Shown here: one piece after another, positions 60,388-64,000 of the stretch | Position numbering within the stretch: position 1 is the stretch's first letter | How the letters are laid out: every line of letters begins with the position of its first letter | NCBI GenBank assembly: GCA_017562135.1 | Contig: QEYB01000670.1 | Coordinates: 62,001 to 126,000 of the forward strand | DNA length: 64,000 nucleotides | From: Dipylidium caninum | Taxonomy: Eukaryota; Platyhelminthes; Cestoda; Cyclophyllidea; Dipylidiidae | Reading direction: 5' to 3' | The notes under the pieces: generated by a model | The model's database searches: none | Seen by the model: only the letters and a program-made list of their open reading frames with translations | What the model was told of the DNA's origin: nothing | Translations under genes and position numbers: made by a program

Positions 60388-63300
60388 TCAGGTCGGTAGT
60401 GGTAGGGAGTCGGCGACCAACGGCAGGAGATCGGCAGTTCGGAGTCGCCAGTTGCGGAAGTCCTTGCTCACGCGGCACCACGCCTCTCCGTGGCGCGGCT
60501 CCGCTGCTATGCACCGCTTCAGCACCTCCTTCTGCTGGTCCTGTAGGAGACATAACGAGACGCTCTAAACGGAGGCACAGCATACCTCCCAAATATTGAA
60601 TGATTGCAGCACAAGTTATTCACGAAGGCATTTAGGTGTGCTTCCTTTTTTCATCGCTACCATAGCTAACAACTGGCACCGTACCGACCAAATGGGCTAG
60701 GAGTCTTTCCTACAATGCTCATGAAAAGGGTGGTGGAGGGTAATACCCAGTCCTCTTGACACAATTTCACGAGAGACCAACAATTCTACAAATTAAAACG
60801 CCCAACTCAAAGGTTGAGGTCTCCGCCAAATCTACTTGAAGCGCAGTAGGCACAAGGCGTTTCATCCGACTCACTGACCAAATAGCAGTGGGCGCGTATT
60901 ACCCAAGTTGGAGAAATATTATTATTTAGCATGCAGGGATAGGGTAAGAGCGTAATGCTTAAGTTTGAAGGCATTTTGTGTTGTGACAAAGCCCTCATGA
61001 GCAGACTTACTTCAGTCCCATGAAGTTGTTCGAACTTGTAGAAGTAGGCCCAGGCATCCCCCAGGTCAGATTCCAGCTTCACAGTCCGCATAAACCAGCT
61101 CCGAGCCTTGGAGGTGAGTCGTTCCGCCCAGAACATTCTTCGGTGTAGTGAAGAGGTCGAGATGGTAGGATGAGAAGTCGAGGGAAGGAGGGGGGGGGGA
61201 GAGGATAGAGATGGAAGAGGACTTACTTGGAAACAGCGAGAAGGACGAGGGGATCGTGCTCGCACTTCTTCAGTGCGTCAACTGACTTCATTTTGCGTTG
61301 GGGACGGGTGGCCATGAAAATGCCCTCCGCCCACAAACATCCCGAGTCTGGGCACTCCTGTAGAGCTCTGGAGAGTAACGACTCTGCTACAGGCTTCAAA
61401 TTGGCCCGCATCTCCAGGCGAACCGATTCCAACCTGCGATAAACGGCAATAAGATCGACGGTTTTTACGTGTTATGCCTACTATCGAGAGGCGCCCGAAC
61501 GGCAGAGTCAAGATTACCAGAGATTGGGATCTTTGGGGTTCTTTGACCGTCCTTTCTCAAGTATGGAGCGAGCCTTAGTTGTGTCGCCTGTCTTCTCTTC
61601 CAGTCTCGAGAGCAGGGTCCATAGCGCAGTGTTCTGGGGGATTTGCTTTGTCTGCAAATAAGAAGCAAGGAATAAATCAAGTGTCAATCGTTATCCTGAC
61701 TGAACGAAGTAAGCTCAAAAAGACGGTGGACAGTTCAGTGGGAGCCAGAAGGCGAACATCAAACAAATCTCACATTTCAGTAGACGCATTAGGAATGTTG
61801 ACCAGAAGCGACACAAGTCACGTACGGATGAAGGTAAGGAGTTAGGTGAGATAACGTCTCAGAAATGGCCGGAGAATATCAAGTATCTCAGGGAGTCAAG
61901 TTGGGGGTGGGGAGGGGGGCGGTGGAGTACGGACTACCCTCCTTTCTTCAAGTCTTACGCCATAACTAGTGTCGACCACGTGCCACTCCTTTCATCCTAA
62001 GGTCGCGGATTTGGTTCAGTATTGGAGAGGACGGGAGAGAGAACGTACACCCTCGCGGAATGCGCCGCGTGCCTGTTCGAGGAATCTTTCGTGTTCTTCG
62101 GGCTGCTGTTCGGCAAGGATTTCGGCCAGCTGACCACGCATCATGTGAAGTTTGGGTGCCATTGGGTATTTGGAGCATCCCTCTTCGAGCATACGCGTTG
62201 CAGCCTTGAAGTCACCGAGACACCATTCAAGACGCGCAGACTTCATCCACACCCTTGCCGTCGGCGCGGATGCACGCGCCTTCGCCAGCAGACGGCGTGC
62301 TCGCGCATATTCCGAATTCTCTGACTCCAATTTCACTGCCGCCAGCCAGATCTCCTCTGAGTTGGGATTGGCCTGGAAAGCGTTCGCCAGCGTTGACCGT
62401 GCAGCCGGCACGTCGCCCTGCAAATCATTTTAATGTGTACCCGGACCTTCAGACTTTTCCAAATGGAGCTGTACACCGTTACATAGCTTGAACTTTACTA
62501 TTATCCAAAACTATTACGAAACGCTCTAACTTTGGTTCGAAACTGATGGAATATGGTCCCACTCCTCTCCTTGCGAAAGCCGTCGGTCTTGCGTTTAAGT
62601 AACGGAGGAGGTGCAGTGCGCGATTTCGCTTTCCTGTACTTAACCGTGAATGGACTGTTTAGCAGTATGAAGAAGGCACTTTAGTCACTAGGAAAAACGG
62701 CTAACTTGTGCTAAATTAAATGATTTTCTCAAGCATCATTGTCTAATCACATTAGGCAGATTGCTTCGACGTACACGATCTAAACACCCCGGTGCCGAAG
62801 TTATTGTGGTGCTGATAAGTTTGCAGTAAATTCAGCCGTTCAAGCGACAGCGGCCTTATAAGTGTTGATGTATCAAATAGGTGACCTGTTAAGCAAAAAC
62901 ACTCCCTCATCATCTCCTTCAGCTCAGTCTTTCGACGTTAGAACTGACACACTCTGATCCTGCAGCAAAACGCGTGCAAATTACCTCGTGTTAACATAGA
63001 TGTCGACATATAATTTTGCGAATATCAACTTACAGCGAGCCACTTCGACTTAGCCGACATGAGCCAAAGAATCTCCGCATGCGGACAGTGCATCACTGCC
63101 TGATCGAGTAGCTCCTCCAACGTTTCTCTGCAAAATAACACAGCCATGCATCACAATACATACTTCACTGTTATCATTCCAGTCGTAGTGGGAGAGGAAT
63201 AAGGACACACCTGGTGCCATGATTTCGCTCAAAGTAGGCGGCCCGCAGCCAAATGCTCTTCTTTTTGGGGAACTGGGCCAGCGATACGGCGTAGATGGCT

Positions 63301-64000
63301 CGTGCGCACTCTATCGCTCCGTTCGCTGCACACGACTCCGCATCCGCCAGCCAAGTGTGCTTTTTATCCTGCTCCTCTATTCCATGACCGATTATGGCTT
63401 TTCTGGAAAACAATGACAATGGGGTGACCGAGTATAAAGGCATACAAATGCCCCAGTTTCATGTAAGTATAGTGCGGCGGGCGAGGGTTTCACCTCAATG
63501 TACGAGTACCAAACGCCGTGGATGCTAATCCTATTATGGCATGTACTTAGGAAGGTAACATCTGTATTCGCTAATGAGTTCACGTGCTAAACATGAACAC
63601 AAAAAGGAAGGGAGGGGACAGAAAGAAAAGCGCGGTAGACTGATTGGATCACAATATGTGTTAGTTGCTCTAACGTAATACAATGAAAACCTGCATTTAA
63701 AATTTTGATCTTAATGATCAGTTTGATTTGAGCACTGCAAAGTTATAAGGACTGAAGCCTTGGGATGAAATAAATAAAATGCTGTTAAAAATATCAATCT
63801 ACAAGCTACATTTTTGATAGAGTATCGAGTGGTGACCTGAAGCCTAAGTAAGGTGTGGTTCCAACACCTGAAATGCTATAGGGGAAAGCTCGAAAACAAA
63901 ATTACGACACATGCAACATCAAGTCTGTAAGGAGTGGAAAAAAAACAAGACAACCAACTCACATAATGGCCTGAGCAGTGAGAATTGACTTGGCCTTTTC
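60388..64000 (-). CDS. PRPF6: Pre-mRNA-processing factor 6 (PRPF6/Prp6), C-terminal half, 5' partial
   Basis: PRPF6 bridges U5 and U4/U6 in the spliceosomal tri-snRNP through HAT/TPR-like helical repeats. Exons in coding order: 63963-64000 (cut by the window edge), 63211-63402, 63034-63127, 62049-62417, 61518-61651, 61227-61433, 61011-61137 and 60388-60540. Phases agree, giving 437 residues, about half the family length of 920-940. Near-identical blocks to the human protein include [66 protein letters not shown] and [10 protein letters not shown]. The last residues after the final repeat ([14 protein letters not shown]) are followed by a TGA at 60388-60390. The gene continues beyond 64000. 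Confidence 0.96.

Noticed and set aside
1..64000. CRISPR arrays, bacterial operons, rRNA or tRNA genes, intact transposons
   Set aside because: No regularly spaced repeats, ribosome-binding sites, cloverleaf-like sequence or transposase/reverse-transcriptase motifs were noticed on either strand. A tRNAscan or RepeatMasker run would be needed to exclude small or decayed ones.

Overview
The window is eukaryotic. Every recognisable gene is broken into many exons with GT-AG (a few GC-AG) introns, and no bacterial operon signals are seen. A flatworm, most likely a tapeworm, fits best. The evidence is a Venus kinase receptor (an invertebrate receptor kinase family absent from vertebrates), many introns of only about 30-37 nt beside kilobase introns, and a huge secreted Cys-rich mosaic protein with ShK, PAN and vWA domains. 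The species call is an inference.

Layout. (1) 265-10842, plus strand: 19 exons of an extracellular mosaic protein whose 5' end lies outside the window. (2) 14575-16650, minus strand: complete translation initiation factor eIF3e. (3) 16651-18035: shared upstream region of eIF3e and the PKA gene. It contains a diverged, inverted, internally deleted copy of the start of the mosaic gene. (4) 18036-24927, plus: type I regulatory subunit of cAMP-dependent protein kinase, 8 exons. (5) 26503-45182, plus: Venus kinase receptor, 17 exons, with a signal peptide, an N-terminal periplasmic-binding-protein-like (OpuAC-like) domain, a Venus flytrap domain, one membrane segment and an insulin-receptor-like tyrosine kinase. 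One exon carries a single-base frame break at 38388-38390. (6) 46171-47826, plus: a low-complexity, probably coding region whose product I cannot identify. (7) 49025-53919, minus: polypeptide N-acetylgalactosaminyltransferase. (8) 53920-57096: no recognisable gene, but a 33-bp tandem duplication. (9) 57097-59842, plus: glycosylated lysosomal membrane protein (GLMP/NCU-G1). (10) 60388-64000, minus: C-terminal half of the U5/tri-snRNP splicing factor PRPF6, running off the right edge.

Exon boundaries were chosen by hand from splice consensus and family similarity. Codon phase agrees across every junction in genes 1, 2, 4, 5, 7, 9 and 10, except for the one-base break in the receptor. The genes do not form a pathway. 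PKA, the receptor kinase, the GalNAc-transferase and the secreted mosaic protein are signalling or surface genes, and eIF3e and PRPF6 are housekeeping genes.

The most interesting item is the receptor. Two unrelated bacterial-type ligand-binding folds appear to sit in tandem on one receptor tyrosine kinase. The second is the mosaic protein, assembled from small Cys-rich modules that are mostly bounded by phase-1 introns.
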